Positions 27,041 to 37,850 of a DNA stretch of 64,000 bases are shown one piece after another (the stretch's first letter is position 1; every line of letters starts with the position of its first letter). The position numbers and the translations under genes were made by a program. A model generated the notes under the pieces. The model saw nothing but the letters and a program-made list of their open reading frames with translations, was not told the origin of the DNA and made no database searches. The stretch lies in NCBI GenBank assembly GCA_918797485.1, contig CAKKNE010000005.1:2976001-3040000 (forward strand), in the 5' to 3' direction. The DNA is from Pelagomonas calceolata (taxonomy: Eukaryota; Sar; Pelagophyceae; Pelagomonadales; Pelagomonadaceae).

Positions 27041-27917
27041 ATGAAGACCCGCACTCAGCGCAAATATCTCGACCGAATGCCGCCCGAGATCGTGCGCGCG
27101 GTGCTGTCTTGCGTGCGGCCGGCCGACGCTGCCGCTGGCGCGCTGCGCGAAGCATTGGCGCGAGGCCTATCTGTCGAACGAAGCTGTGTGGAAGCAGTGG
27201 TACCTCGCGGACTTTGGGCCGTTCCCGTGGGCCGGAGCGCCGGATTGGCTCGAGGGCTACCGTTGGCTCGAACGGTACCGAAGCGCGTGGACTCTGCGAA
27301 TCGAACCGGGCGTGGGCGCACTGGGCCTCGCCATTGGAGCGGACTTCTCCGCGTACAGTCCTCGCGGTCATCCGGACAGTGGAGAAATGTCTGAGTTGGA
27401 AGAAGAAGAGGAGTTCCATCGGCGAGGCCGCCTCACCGTACGCAATATGGGAGATGAGCGCGACTCGGACGATTCATCGGACGCCGATGATTCGTCCGAC
27501 GACGCGCTCGACCTCAAGTACTGCTTGCATTACGACGATGCTGAAGACTATGATGGAGGTGCTGTGGATCCCAACGAGATCAACGTGGGCGTCTACCTGT
27601 CAGAAAACGAAGACAATCGCATAGACACCGTCGTCGCGTATTGCAATCATGGCTCCCTCTTCGACCCGGCGCGCCCATGGCTCAATCGCGCTGGGTTACG
27701 CCCGGGTTCCACGCTCCGACAGATGCTCGCAGCGTTCAGGTTGACCATAGACGACGTCGAGTGCCACGGAAACAATTACACCGGGCCGATCTGCTCCCTT
27801 GATAGTGTCGATGGGCTTCGATTCGGGCTTGACAATGAGGAGAATTGGGAAGATGACGACGTGGCGGAGAGCTGGAATGACTTCGAGATACTTATGTTCT
27901 TCGTACATGACGACTAG
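27041..27917 (+). CDS. F-box protein with a frame break near its N-terminus
   Basis: The first 25 codons read MPPEIVRAVLSCVRPADAA, a good F-box start. The F-box continues in another frame as ARCAKHWREAYLSNEAVWKQ then WYLADFGPFPW, so a one-base shift near 27125-27135 (in a GCC/GCT-rich run) separates the halves. It could be a sequencing error or a real lesion; no intron signals fit. The remaining 230 residues are acidic (SDDSSDADDSSDDALDLKY) and end in an uncharacterised region with NNYTGPICSLDSVDG and FEILMFFVHDD. F-box proteins recruit substrates to SCF ubiquitin ligases. Confidence 0.55.
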
Positions 27918-27943
27918 GAGTAACTTTTATGATCGCATGCGTC

Positions 27944-28103
27944 TCCGCCGATGTTACGGTGCTAGGACTAGTGGGCGGAGCCCCTGCCCAGGGCTGGGGG
28001 GGAGACACCGCGCGTCGCCGATTCATCGGCGGCGGGCGCGGGCCGCTTCTTTCATAACAGCGTACCTCCTTCTAAGCAGAACCGCCTCGGCAAACCCCCC
28101 CCG
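27944..28103 (+). mobile_element. Dispersed ~152-base repeat, copy A (MITE-like)
   Basis: Bases about 27949-28102, from CGATGTTACGGTGCTAGG to GGCAAACCCC and a C-run, match copy B at 44872-45025 in opposite orientation almost base for base. An 11-base direct repeat TCGCATGCGTC flanks this copy (27933-27943 and 28104-28114), a possible target-site duplication. It contains a small palindrome (GCCGATTCATCGGC). Too short to code for anything. Confidence 0.75.
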
Positions 28104-28248
28104 TCGCATGCGTCGGCGTGTTGTTTCCCATTACGTTCCTTGTAGATTTCGGCGTACAAGCCCAACATTGGCAGCATGAGATCCTCCCTATCAAAGGCGG
28201 CATCAATCGCTGGTGTATTATTATTATTCTCGAGGCCTTCGGAACTCA

Positions 28249-28272
28249 GCTAGCGTCCAGTAAGACACTAGC
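28249..28272 (+). promoter_or_regulatory. Palindromic promoter element, copy 4
   Basis: GCTAGCG, spacer TCCA, GTAAGACACTAGC. It lies 211 bases before the ATG of the three-repeat protein; the upstream neighbour is the F-box 3' end, so only one gene can be served. Confidence 0.7.
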
Positions 28273-28483
28273 AAGCAGCCAAGGAGACGAAGTTGGCCCA
28301 AAACGACCGATAACTGCGCCCAAATTGGTTACTCTGCGTCGCGGCTGACACAGCCCTTCATACCCGTATTGTCCAAGCCAGGTCGCTACGGTCGCGCCGG
28401 TCGGGCAAGTGCTAGCCGATTGCTGCTCAAGTGCTGCTCGTCCTGGCCAATCCTCAAGCGCTGTCAGCCTCTAACGACTAGCG

Positions 28484-30529
28484 ATGGAGGCCACGGGCAG
28501 CAGCCGCAGAAGGTCTCGCGCGGCGCCGAAGCCCGCGCCGCCGCCCGACGATCCGCCGAAATGGCTGAAGAGGAACGGTACCGACTTTCCCGGGCTTGTT
28601 GTGGCCCACGTCATCCGATTACTAGAAGAGATGGAGGGCAAGACACAACAAACACCACGGAGAACTAGAGCCAAGTCGTATCTAGAGATACTAAAAAACG
28701 AGGATCCCGCCGCGCGGAGCTGCGACAACTTATCAAAAACACAAATAGTTAAAAAGCTGGAGGACTGCGTCGAGGCCTTTTGGGAGACCTACGACGACGC
28801 CATGGACAAATTTCAAGCGCAAGATCAAGTCGCGCCGCCGAAACCCAAGGACCCGCCGCAAGGGCTGCTGCGGCAGGGCAACACCTTCGCCAGTCTTGGG
28901 CAAAGAGCCTTCCAGACTTTATTAGCAAACGAGGCCAACAAACAGAAAACGGCCGCGTCGTATTCACAGACGCTCAAGAGCTCGGACCCCGACGCGCGCA
29001 GCAGCGACGGTCTATCAAAAACAGAAATAGAAAAAAAGCTGACGAACTGCGTCAAAGCCTACTGGAAGACCTACGACGACGCCATGGACAAATTTCAAGC
29101 GCAAGATCAAGTCGCGGCGCCGAAGCCCGCGGCGCCGAAGCCCGCGGCGCCGAAGCCGGCGGAGCCGCCCGACTGGCTGGAGCGCGAGGGCACCGACTTT
29201 CCCGGGCTTGAGAAGCAGCAGGTCATCCGTTTACTAGAAGAGATTGAGGGCACGACACAACAAAAGCCACGGAGAAACAGAGCCGAGTCGTATCTAGAGA
29301 TACTCAAAAACGAGGATCCCGCCGCGCGGAGCTGCGATGGCTTCTCAAAAACGCAAATAGTTAAAAAGCTGAACGACTGCGTCGAGGCCTTCTGGGAGAC
29401 CTACGACGACGCCATGGACAAATTTCAGGCGCCAGATGTCGAAGAGCGGCGGTTGATCGGTACGCCTTCGAACACGCGCGACGACGAGGAAGCGGCGACC
29501 GATCTGCTCGCGCGGCTGCAGCAGCGCCTGGCCGACTCCGAATGTGCCATAGACGGGGACGACCGTTTTGCTAGGGTACGCGAGAAATCGGCCCAGCAAC
29601 TTCTGTCAGTTGCTAGGGTACGCGAGAAATCGGCCCAGCAACTTCTGTCAGAGTTATGTTCATCATCAGATCGCGTCGACCGCCTACTAGAGGGTGGTAG
29701 ACTTGCGTCGACCGGAAGAGAAGATAAAGAAAGGGGAGAGGTCTTGGCGCTTGTCGCTCCTTTTGGAAATAGCCTGTACTCAAGGTGGAACCTGGATTTC
29801 AAGGAGCACCACGGGGTCGATCCTACAGCAGATGATGTCAAGGCGTGGCTCGAAGGCAAGGTCGAGGCGCTGGACTACGTCGACGCGGCGACGCGCGGGA
29901 CGTGGAGCAAGGCCATCGACGAGGTGAAGGTGGCGACGACGAAACTAGCGACGCCGACCCCTGAGAACCCTATGGTGGGCCGGGGAGGTGACTGCGACGG
30001 CTGCCAGAATATCCTCGCTGCGTTGGGGCGCGGCCGAACGTGCATCCCCGAGCACGCTTCTAGAGCTAGGTTCGCGTGCACGTGCACGAATCGCCCTATT
30101 CCTGAGAGTGTGGCGCTCGAGCCTGAACAAGTGTTGCTGCGCGCGTCCGACGCGGCGACCGATAAGCTAAAGGAACTCGCCGTGGAACATCTGCAAGCGC
30201 TGAAGCACGACAGTAAATTGGAGGAGTATCTGCGAGCGCGGGCGGTATTTGTAGTCGCGCAAGAGAGGATGAGGAGTTCTTGGAAAGGCCGTCGTGGACA
30301 TGAACTACACCCAAATCAAAATGCCGAGAATGCGGCTCGTGGACACGCTGCAGTTAGGAGGGCCGCGCTCGGTCGCGAGAGGTATTCCCTGGCCGAGCGG
30401 AACCTCGACCCCTTCAGCCGCCGCTGTCGCGTCGTGACGCGGAAGCTGAAGAGCACGGTCCGGATCCGGGACTACACGCGGTTCGTCGACGAGACGGACT
30501 ACACTCGGCTCAAAGATAAGACCGACTGA
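28484..30529 (+). CDS. Novel three-repeat protein, function unknown
   Basis: 681 aa, no family recognised. Three repeats of about 95 residues lie at about 25-113, 120-205 and 225-318. Each has a DF/SL start, LLEEIEGTTQQ or an equivalent, RAESYLEILKNEDPAARS, CDGFSKTQIVKKLNDC and a strongly kept end, EAFWETYDDAMDKFQ. Repeats 1 and 3 are also near-identical in DNA; repeat 2 is diverged. Lys/Pro-rich linkers (PKPAAPKPAAPKPA) separate them. A 14-residue unit (ARVREKSAQQLLSV) is duplicated once. The C-terminal half holds a cysteine cluster (CDGCQNI, CIPEHAS, CTCTN) that may bind metal, and a charged tail with DYTRFVDETDYTRLKDKTD. The repeat looks like a helical protein-binding module. Confidence 0.75.
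   Translation: MEATGSSRRRSRAAPKPAPPPDDPPKWLKRNGTDFPGLVVAHVIRLLEEMEGKTQQTPRRTRAKSYLEILKNEDPAARSCDNLSKTQIVKKLEDCVEAFWETYDDAMDKFQAQDQVAPPKPKDPPQGLLRQGNTFASLGQRAFQTLLANEANKQKTAASYSQTLKSSDPDARSSDGLSKTEIEKKLTNCVKAYWKTYDDAMDKFQAQDQVAAPKPAAPKPAAPKPAEPPDWLEREGTDFPGLEKQQVIRLLEEIEGTTQQKPRRNRAESYLEILKNEDPAARSCDGFSKTQIVKKLNDCVEAFWETYDDAMDKFQAPDVEERRLIGTPSNTRDDEEAATDLLARLQQRLADSECAIDGDDRFARVREKSAQQLLSVARVREKSAQQLLSELCSSSDRVDRLLEGGRLASTGREDKERGEVLALVAPFGNSLYSRWNLDFKEHHGVDPTADDVKAWLEGKVEALDYVDAATRGTWSKAIDEVKVATTKLATPTPENPMVGRGGDCDGCQNILAALGRGRTCIPEHASRARFACTCTNRPIPESVALEPEQVLLRASDAATDKLKELAVEHLQALKHDSKLEEYLRARAVFVVAQERMRSSWKGRRGHELHPNQNAENAARGHAAVRRAALGRERYSLAERNLDPFSRRCRVVTRKLKSTVRIRDYTRFVDETDYTRLKDKTD
29568..29651 (+). 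repeat. Perfect 42-base tandem duplication in coding sequence
   Basis: Two identical 42-base units (29568-29609 and 29610-29651) add 14 codons in frame to the three-repeat protein. Identity indicates a recent event. Confidence 0.9.
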
Positions 30530-30604
30530 CAACGCTCTGCGGGGCGGGCCAGCCGCTCTCTAGTAGGCTTGTTATAAGTTCTTGTTACTGTCTCCGGAGG
30601 AGGA

Positions 30605-30985
30605 CTAGATGGCCCCCTTTCCGCCAGTGATCCCGGAGCACGAGAGCCGGTGAGTGATATAATCGGCGTTCGCACATTCCGGGCCGCAGTACCGACGAAT
30701 GCGACACGTGTTGCAGACGGGGAACGGCCGCTCGGAGAGCTCGCCCTGCAGGCCGCAGACGTCGCAGCGCCGCCGCGCGAGACGCGCCGCCTCCGCCGCG
30801 TCCGCGTCTGCGCGCGGGAGCGGAACGATTCGCGAAGGCGGCGGCGGCGCGCGCGTCGAAACAGGCGGCGGCGGCACGTCGACCCGGCCGGGCGCTTGGC
30901 GCGGAGCCGTGGCCGCAGGCCCTTCCGCGGCCTCGGGCGGCGGCGAATGCACCGCGCGTCGCCTCGCGAGGAGCAAAATTGACAT
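30605..30985 (-). CDS. MYND zinc-finger protein
   Basis: 126 aa from the ATG at 30985; the frame is open further upstream, but only a GTG is available there. The C-terminal 45 residues are a MYND finger: CDVC, CNTC, YCGPEC and THRLSC supply the eight zinc ligands in the CxxC-CxxC-CxxC-HxxxC order. The N-terminal half is proline/alanine-rich and probably disordered. MYND fingers bind proline-rich peptides in transcriptional corepressors and chromatin factors. With no second domain, this is likely a small adaptor. Confidence 0.75.
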   Translation of the reverse strand: MSILLLARRRAVHSPPPEAAEGPAATAPRQAPGRVDVPPPPVSTRAPPPPSRIVPLPRADADAAEAARLARRRCDVCGLQGELSERPFPVCNTCRIRRYCGPECANADYITHRLSCSGITGGKGAI

Positions 30986-31335
30986 GTAAAACCTGTTTTG
31001 CCAAGGCGTTTTCAGCCGGACCAACAGACGGTACGCCTCTCGCGGAGTTCGATCCACGAGGCGTCTTCGCTGAATTTTGCGTCAGATAGATCACTCTATT
31101 TTTTCGTCAAAACGGGTTTTCCAGCGCGATTGTGCCTTTACGCCCTGACCACGCATTGACAATCGCCCGAGCCACGAGACTAGTCTCGTAAGGCCCACGC
31201 GTCAGCACTCCAACGCTCCGAACCCTTTGCATCGACTCCCAGTGACGAGTCAAAAACCATCTCCCTGAGCACTGTGCAAATTGGCGGACCGCAATCCATT
31301 CAAGGGGCTCTGGTCGATAAAATAGACATACGACG
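30986..31335. other. Gene-free region
   Basis: 350 bases between the divergent MYND and 31336 genes; lower in GC than its surroundings. No element or ORF I can support. Confidence 0.45.
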
Positions 31336-31797
31336 ATGCTCCTACGCGCGCTCTCGCTGACCGGGCGCGCGCTGCGCCGGCCGGCAGCAAGCCCACAGAG
31401 GCGTCTCGCCCAGGGGTTGGGCAAGCAGACCGGGCCGCGCATCGGCGCAGCATATCTGGCCTTTGATCGGGTGCGCAAGGAGGTAGTGAGCCAGACTCCC
31501 AAGACCGTCGCCATGGTGACGAGTTCGATTCCCGCGATCGCGTTCGCGTCCGACGGTGCGGAAGGAGCAACTGACATAGGCCACCCCCCTCGCAACCCGC
31601 TACCAACTGTAACTACGCGCGTCTCTCAAAGCTCGGGCTCTCCACGGACGTACTACGGAGACTACTACGACCCAAGTGCTGTTCGGGGACCTCGTCGCTG
31701 CCGTGGAATACGCCACAGACCAGGAATCGAGAGGCGCCGAGTCTACCAGCGCGCCCGATTTCAAGCCAGGCACCAAGAAGAGAGAGTACTACCGTAA
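31336..31797 (+). CDS. Possible mitochondrial protein, exon structure unresolved
   Basis: The first 85 residues look real: MLLRALSLTGRALRRPAASP is a good mitochondrial presequence, and LAFDRVRKEVVSQTPKTVAM resembles folded protein. After about 31600 the frame turns to arginine/serine-rich noise while other frames read better (YARLSKLGLSTDVLRRLL, then LVAAVEYATDQESRGAEST and FKPGTKKREYYRNLLRRG). This suggests one or two short introns or frame shifts between 31570 and 31680 that I cannot place. Probable CDS end is about 31830. Family unknown. Confidence 0.35.
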   Translation: MLLRALSLTGRALRRPAASPQRRLAQGLGKQTGPRIGAAYLAFDRVRKEVVSQTPKTVAMVTSSIPAIAFASDGAEGATDIGHPPRNPLPTVTTRVSQSSGSPRTYYGDYYDPSAVRGPRRCRGIRHRPGIERRRVYQRARFQARHQEERVLP

Positions 31798-31880
31798 CTT
31801 GTTACGTCGGGGAAGGGGAGAGGGAACAAAATGACGCCGTGCTCGTCGGGGGGAGGGGGGGTGCACGGGGAGGGGCCTCA

Positions 31881-34800
31881 TCACATGACCACGGACGCGA
31901 GCGCCCGCGCGCGCGCCGACGGCGCCAGGTCCGCGACCAGCGCCTTCACCTCGGACTGGACGGCCGCGACCGCGGCCTCGTTCACGGCCGCGTCGACGGC
32001 GACGCGGGCCGCCGTGCCCGCGCTCCACGTCACGAAGGCCGTGTCGTCGTCGTAGGCGCTCCCGGCCAGCGCCCGGAGCTTTGATGATACCGCGTCCTCG
32101 GAGAGGCCGCGGAAGCGCGCCCGCAGCGCGTCCTCGGCGAGGCGCCGCTTCAGCCGCTTCGCCAGGTAAGCGCGTGACCGCGGCCACGACAGGACGTCGC
32201 GGATGACGCCCTTGGCCTTCATGCGGCCCGCCCGGTCGTGCAAGTCGGCGAACTCGTGGGCCACGCCCAGGTACGTCGGCGCGAGGGCCTCCTCGCGCTT
32301 CGCGATGGCCTCGGCGTTCTCGTCGGCGTTCATGTCCATGGCCTTGAGCTTTGAATCCAAACGGTGCATGGCCTTGACGCGGTCCGCCGTCCGGAACTTG
32401 ATCTCGCAGATGCCCGGCGGCTCGAGGATGCCGCCTCTACTATCAACATCGGCGTACATCTCCATCTTCGCGGCGTTGATCGTCGGGTCCACGACGACCC
32501 AGGCCCCTCCTCTAAGTTCGCCGTGCGGCGGCACGTAGACGAACACCGGCTGGCTGCAATCGACGAGCGCGTCGACGATCATGGCGCCGAACTTGAGGAC
32601 CTCGCCGTACATGTCGCGCGTGCCGCCGCTGAACCCGCGCCAGTTCGCGAAGATGATCGTCGGTAAATTCTCGCCCGAAAAGTCGCGGATGGCGGTAGCC
32701 GTCTTGTAGGCCGAGTCCGGGAACCAGACCTGCCCCGCCTGCGGCATGATCACCTCCGTCGAGTCGGGGTTCGCCGGGTCCGCGGGCACGCGCTGCTCTG
32801 ATAGTCTAGTTTCGACGGCTACCACACCAACCGGGGCGCCGCCCAACCTACCTCTACCAACAACCACCGACTTGCCCCAGCCCGCGAGGTACTCCTTGAA
32901 CGAGCCCACGTCGAGGAAACCCGGTAAGAATCTTCCATCAGTAGTGGCACCGGCCAGCATGTGCCGCGGGTCGTAGGGCGCCTTCGTGGGCACGAACTCC
33001 ACGGGCCGATCAATCGGGTCGGCGCAACTCAGAATTGCGGGCGGCGCGCCCTTGACTCTCGGGACAAAGGACAACCAGCGCATGATCTCCGCGACGCCTT
33101 CCACGTCGGACTCCACCGTTAAATGAGAAACACCGTTCGGGTGCATGACTTGCGGGCCTCCTAATTGATCCTGCGACGTGTACACCTCCCTCCCCAAAAG
33201 CTTGTTCAAGGCTTGGTAGCCCGTCAGAATGATGGGGCCCTGTTTCATCTGGATGACGCGCCGCGTCAACCTATTGAGGTAGGCCCCAATACCAACGCTT
33301 CTTCCGGTAACGTACGACAGCGTGAAGGCGTCCGCGTAGGCTCGAGAAGTTTCTCCAGCTATGGTACCGCTACCCCTCAAATTCTCGACGCCGATGCCAT
33401 CTTTTTCTCCAACCACAGCATCTAACACGAAGCGCTCGCCGACCAATTTCCCCTGCACACTACCGGAAGGTAGCGCCTGGTAGTCGGCAGCCGTCAAATA
33501 CAGGTAATGGTAGCCGGCCTGGGGGTTCTTCTCGTCGACCCAGGCCACCCGGAACTTCGGCTTCAGTTCATCCGCCAAACCGATGCGAGCACCAGAGTTG
33601 CACGCGACGTAAATGCGAGGTAGGCCCTGGGCCCGGGCGTACTGCGACACCTTCGCGTAGAACGCGTCCTCCTTGACACCAAACGAACCGGACTGGTACG
33701 TCACGTCGTTGGCTACCACCACAAATTCTCTTCCTTCCGGATACTCCTTGGTAGACGCAGCACAACGCCACGCGACCATGCCGCAGTCATTTTGACCCGG
33801 TTCTCGCGCTTGCGTCTCTAAGGCATCTCCCTGCAACACCAATTCGTCGGCGACGAAGGCGTCGCCGCCCTCCTTGGTCACTTCTCTTGCAAATAAACCA
33901 ACAAAATCATAGCAAAAGGTCGAGCCGGCCCTACGAGCGGTGGCGCGTCTCTTCGCTAACGGCGACGGCGAGAAGACGTCGGCCTGCTCCTTGGAGACCG
34001 ATTTAAAGGTGGGCCAGTCCGTCGAGGTCGGCGCGGCCATGCTTAAATCTTGCGATCCCACTCGCACGGACAAGGCATCAACATGTAACGAAGCTAACCG
34101 AGCAGCCACCGCAAAGGCCGCCGCATCTAAAGCTTTCAAACCGTTCTCGGGCTCCACGTGGCCCCAGCCGCCCGGGAAGCGGATAACAACCGAGGAAGAG
34201 GACGTCACGGGCACCTTCGCGTCCCTCCTCGCTAAAGCTAGCGCCTCCAGCACGTTCTCTAACGCGGCCTGCACGGTCTTGGCTCCCCCCAAAAACGCGT
34301 CCGACGCCGCCGAGAAGAAGACGAAGACGACGGGCGGCTCGCCGCCTCTCCCGGGCTTCGTCAATTTGGAAGGAGTTTCGACAGATAGGTTACCTAAGAA
34401 TGCAGTAGCTGCTGCCGAACCCGTCTCCAACTCGATGAGAGCGTAGCCCCGCGTGAGTGACGCTTTGTCGAACAACCGCGTATCTAAGGTGCGAGGCGTG
34501 GGAGCTTCATCATTCGCAACTAACGAGACCCGCAAAGCCAACAAAGCTAAGTCGCCGTAGGCATCTCCGGGAAGAGCGGCGAGCTGCGCTAAAGCACTCA
34601 CCAGAGTCATCGGCGCCGGGTCGACACCAGACGCCCGCCTGTTCGCATAAATCTGCAATAACTCCTTCAGGATCTGCTGGCAGAGCACCGTGCGCTGTTT
34701 GAGCTGCGAGTGGGCTCTCGCGACGTCGATGGCCTTCGTCAGGTCCTCCTTGTGTTCGGCGACGAGCTCTTGGACCACGGCGTCCATCGGCCGTCCCGCG

Positions 34801-37522
34801 TACCGCGACTCTACCACTAGATACCGCTGGAGGAGTTGCGCCGCCTCATCCACAACAACGTTGACGTTGTCGTCCGTCAAATCCTTCGCTAGGGTCGTAG
34901 GATCGCCTCTCTCGAAGCCATCTAACAGTAAAGCACATTTGTCCGCTGCCGTTTCGTCCTCCTCGACGATGTCCAGGATGTCATCAAACGCTCCTTGGTA
35001 CGGTTCGACCTTGGCCACCTTCGACGGGTCGCTTAGTTCCAGTTTAGCTAACAAATCACCAGCGGAAATAATGCTACCAGGCGGCTTCAGGTGATTAAAT
35101 TTACCGGCCTCGCCCGTCTTCAGGGCCATGATCATCTTCATGGCTTCCACTTCGACGTAGGGAGCGCCCGCATCTAAATGAGTGCCGTCCTCCTGGAGGT
35201 AGCGTACGACTTTACCCGTCACATCAGTACGTAGCTCGGACGGGTCAAAAATAGTAGGCATGAGACACGTGACGCCGTCGCAGATGATTCTTAAACCGAG
35301 AGGTTCCTCTAGACCGTGGACCTTGCGAGTAGCACCCCCAAAGGCGCACAACAATGAACCATCGGGCTGCTCCCGGACCTTCGCCGTGATGCTCTGATCA
35401 TTCAAGCGCAACGAGAAGACTTCCGGGCCGCTCTTCTGAACCAAGAAGTCATATTTCAAACCCTCGTACGTAATGGTCTGGGAGAAGGCCGTCAAATCTT
35501 TCACGAGAACCGTTGATAATTGGCCCTTCGCCAAAGACGCTTCTAATTCCTCCCGTTTCGACTTGACGAACTGGTGGGACCGGTACAACACCGCCGCGAG
35601 TACTAAGCGAGGCGTGTTCGTCGGCACCGCTATACTCTTAGCTCGTAATATACCATCGAGCCACCCCGTATGTATATCGTTGGCCTTGAAGGCGTCCGTC
35701 TCGAGCAATTCCACGAGGTACTCGACGGGGTTTCGAATTTTACCTCGGATCTCCACAGACTTCAGCGCCAGTACTAGATGGCGCCGCGCGATCTCGCGCG
35801 TCGCACCCGAAGCAAAGATATGCCCGAATTGCGAGTCGGCGAACTCGTGGATGCCTCCATTCGCACCGACCGAAAAGTAGCCCCAGACGTTGCGCGTCGA
35901 CTGGAACTTGACCCTTTCTATGGACCCGGACGTCGGCTTGAACCCTTCATCAGGGTTTTCCGCCGTGATGCGCGCGGCGATGACGTGCTTCGTTATTTTA
36001 GGATATCTAACCTCATGGAAATCAATCGTTGAACTTCCATGGACATCTTCCAACCCATAAAACCGTCGGATGTGCGGAATGCGGTGCAACGGAATGCCCA
36101 TGGCCACCTGCAGCTGCGTCGCGGGCATGTTGATGTCCGTGATGCCCTCCGTGCAGGGGTGCTCGACTTGGAGTCTCGGGTTCAGTTCCAGGAAATAGTA
36201 TTTTTTCGTGGCCGCGTGGTAGAGGTACTCGACCGTACCGGCACCTGAATAGCCGATGGACTGCGTCAAGCGCATCGCCGCGAGCTCCATCTCGCGAAAC
36301 ACGCCCGGGTCGGCGATGGCCGCCGGAGCCTCCTCGAAGATCTTCTGGAAGCGCCTTTGTGTGCTACAATCTCTCCCGTTCAATGCCACGGCCTGGCCGT
36401 GCTTGTCGCCGACGATCTGCACCTCCAGATGCCGCGCGTTACTACAGAGCTGCATGAGGAACATGGGCGAGCCTGCGCGTGGTTCGAGCGTGAGTTTGTT
36501 GTTGCGAGCAGGCGCCGCGTCGCGTCGATGGCGTCGAAGGGGACGCCGCCGCGCACCCGGCACTTCGTTCGTCACCTGAACGAAGTTGTTCCTAAGTTCC
36601 GCGGCGTCTTTGCTCATGCGGATGCCCTTGCCGCCGCCGCCTTCGGAAGCTTTCAACATGACGGGGTAGCCGATGCGCTCCGCCGCCGCTATGCATTCTT
36701 CCTCCGTCGTGACCATGGCCTTGCCTGCGTGGATCGATACAGTCGCGAAACCGCGTCCGTTCGTTCGCGAGACGCGTGGACTCTCATGCGGCCGCGTCGA
36801 CGCCGTCGAGGCGAGGCGGCATCGCGTCGACGCCGTCGCGGCGACACCGTTACGTTAAAGGTCCTTTTCTGCTCCGAGCACCGACGGAAGAGCTCGGGCG
36901 GGATCGCGCCCGTCTCAATCACGACCTTCGGGTCACAAGTAATACCATCACCAGACCAAGGGATCGACGACACGCGCGCCGTCTGTGCTAGAATGGACGC
37001 GGCGATCTTGTCGCCCAGAGCCCGCATCGGACCGCCCGAGGGGCCGATGAACGTGATGTTGCGTTTCGCTAAGCCGTCGGGCAATTCCGGGTACTCCGAC
37101 GCGTGGCCCCAGCCGGGCCAGACCGCGTCGACGGCTTCTCGTTCGGCGACGTCGATGATCAGCTCGACGTTCGCGTAGTTGTTCTTGTTCGATCCCGAAG
37201 GGACTTCTACGACTCTATCAGCTAATCGTACAAATTCCGCATTAGCGTCCAAATCTTGACCCGAAGCCATGGCCACGAAGGTCAGGGCCTTGGCGTCTCC
37301 TAGTACATCAAAAGCGAACTCGCGGAGCGAAAGCATGGCCTTCGTGGCCGCCATGCCGTTGTTCGCGATGAGGATGGTGTGGATGGGACTTGAACCGCCG
37401 TGGGCTTCGACGTACTCGCGCATGCGCGCGCGCGCCTGCTGCGACGCGGGTTCGATCGGCCGCTTCTTGCGGTCGATCATCGCCGTCATGGACGACGTGC
37501 GCTGGAGGCCGGAGGACTTCAT
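31881..37522 (-). CDS. ACC: Acetyl-CoA carboxylase, multidomain (homomeric)
   Basis: Spliced CDS 37522-36880, 36724-36557 and 36472-31881 gives 1800 aa. It carboxylates acetyl-CoA to malonyl-CoA, the first step of fatty acid synthesis. Order: biotin carboxylase (ILIANNGMAATKAM, WPGWGHASEYPELP, KASEGGGGKGIR, LEVQIVGDKHGQAV, ELNPRLQVEHPCTE), biotin carrier near residue 710 with VEAMKM, a short central region, then carboxyltransferase from about residue 1110 (ACNSGARIGLADE, QDQLGGPQVMHPNGVSHLT, WRGFSGGTRDM, GGAWVVVDPTIN). The central region is about 300 residues instead of the roughly 700 of fungal and animal enzymes. MKSSGLQRTSSM at the start is not a transit peptide, so the cytosolic form is likely. 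Two introner-type introns interrupt the carboxylase domain. Confidence 0.93.
36473..36556 (-). other. Introner-type intron in ACC (84 bases)
   Basis: In frame and stop-free, so easily misread as 28 extra residues between EVPG and SPMFLM. Donor GTGCGCGGCG, acceptor CGAACCACGCGCAG. It contains CGACGCCATCGACGCGACG, the shared core. Family alignment (VTNEVPGSPMFLMQL) supports removal. Confidence 0.85.
36725..36879 (-). other. Introner-type intron in ACC (155 bases), possible GC donor
   Basis: Acceptor GATCCACGCAG. The donor that restores ELFRRC-KAMVTTEEE in frame is GCTCGGAGC, a GC-AG intron. A GTAACG donor 29 bases downstream leaves extra residues unlike the family. The interior repeats GACGGCGTCGACGCG. 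Confidence 0.65.
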
Positions 37523-37850
37523 CGTGATGGTTGTGGTATTCTGTTTCCGAGCGCTGTGGCACTGGTGCTGCGCGCCGTCGCTGCTTTAGCTTTGCAAAGG
37601 CGACCACAGGCGAGGGGACTTTTTTGCGCGTCGCACGCAAAAGCAGCCGGTGCTGTCACGCGTACGTGCGCTTCTTGTAGTTGCAAAGCACTTGACTGAG
37701 TGCTGCGAGCGCTGCTTGCAAATTCGGTTCGATTGCGGCCTCGGCTTGCGGCAATACGTCTGCTGAAATGATAGAAAGACGACTTTGTCGATCCGCGCCA
37801 TACGCCTGCAGAAGGACCACCAGCATTGCTCCCGACCTTTGCAAAGATGC
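37523..37850. other. Gene-free region upstream of ACC
   Basis: 328 bases between the ACC start and the 3' end of the thylakoid gene, both on the minus strand; the ACC promoter should be here. No palindromic element seen. Confidence 0.45.

Noticed and set aside
36473-36716. Counting 28 in-frame residues as part of ACC, or treating the two ACC frames as two genes
   Set aside because: The stretch carries the introner core and splice sites, and ACC homology is continuous without it.
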